Part shown: positions 5,582-5,699 of the stretch, piece after piece
Position numbering within the stretch: position 1 is the first letter of the stretch
Layout of the letters: each line of letters begins with the position of its first letter
From: an uncultured Mucispirillum sp.
GTDB lineage: Bacteria > Chrysiogenota > Deferribacteres > Deferribacterales > Mucispirillaceae
DNA length: 5,699 nt
NCBI GenBank assembly: GCA_945929285.1
Contig: CAMEOC010000087.1
Span: forward strand, 1-5,699
Direction: 5' to 3'
The notes under the pieces: model-generated
Database searches by the model: none
Told to the model about the DNA's origin: nothing
What the model saw: the letters and a program-made list of their open reading frames with translations, nothing else
Made by a program: the position numbers and the translations under genes

Positions 5582-5699
5582 ATGGCTACGCACAAAGTGA
5601 AAACCCATAAGGGTGCAAAAAAACGCTTTAAAATCAGTGCTACCGGCAAACTCATATTCCAAAAACAAGGTATGAGACACATTGCCACAGGTATGAGCA
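5582..5699 (+). CDS. rpmI: 50S ribosomal protein L35, N-terminal part (cut by window edge)
   Basis: Thirty-nine codons of L35, a small basic protein of the large ribosomal subunit; the full protein is normally about 65 aa, so roughly 25 residues lie beyond the edge. Residues 5-16, KVKTHKGAKKRF, are the conserved N-terminal signature, followed by KISATGKLIF and the RHI motif at 32-34 that comes before the basic C-terminal tail. The start is set by AAGGAG five bases upstream. Its position after infC is the widely conserved infC-rpmI-rplT order, so rplT (L20) is expected next. In several bacteria L20 represses this operon by binding the mRNA; no such binding structure is evident in the short leaders here. 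Confidence 0.95.
   Translation, partial: MATHKVKTHKGAKKRFKISATGKLIFQKQGMRHIATGMS

Noticed and set aside
5318..5680. Open frame of 120 codons on the minus strand opposite infC and rpmI
   Set aside because: It lies entirely opposite clearly conserved genes and the translation resembles no family; it is a shadow frame.

Overview
The window is a 5.7 kb piece of an AT-rich bacterial chromosome. It probably comes from a Gram-negative organism, because two predicted secreted proteins carry lipoprotein signal peptides with clear lipobox cysteines. The thrS-infC-rpmI order and codon use would fit an AT-rich Deferribacterota/Mucispirillum-like or Campylobacterota-like genome. That placement is a guess and was not tested by any search.

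Layout. On the minus strand, at the left edge, lie the first 47 codons of a CrcB/FluC fluoride channel gene (1-143). Upstream of it in the same direction, 14 nt away, is an ankyrin-repeat lipoprotein gene (158-1120). A 43-nt gap separates this pair from a divergent plus-strand gene for an 88-aa membrane protein (1164-1430). That gap and the adjoining bases hold what look like two opposed promoters sharing one TATA core. If so, the membrane protein mRNA would be leaderless. Next is a plus-strand gene for a secreted Ig-like (BIG_2) lipoprotein (1496-2837), broken by two single-base frameshifts, each beside a short homopolymer. It ends at a strong rho-independent terminator (2861-2890).

The right half is a conserved translation cluster: thrS (3022-4944), infC (5004-5540) and the start of rpmI (from 5582). 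A near-consensus promoter (2921-2949) precedes thrS, and no terminator is visible between the three genes. They supply threonyl-tRNA synthetase, initiation factor IF3 and ribosomal protein L35; rplT usually follows in this arrangement. infC has no in-frame ATG, GTG or TTG at its start. The only well-placed codon is ATA at 5004, six bases after a GGAGG Shine-Dalgarno. This matches the known use of poor start codons by infC for IF3 autoregulation.

No RNA gene, CRISPR array, insertion sequence or phage gene was seen. The points most worth checking are the ATA start of infC, the double frameshift in the BIG_2 gene and the shared divergent promoter. I see no convincing sign of a wholly new multi-gene system.
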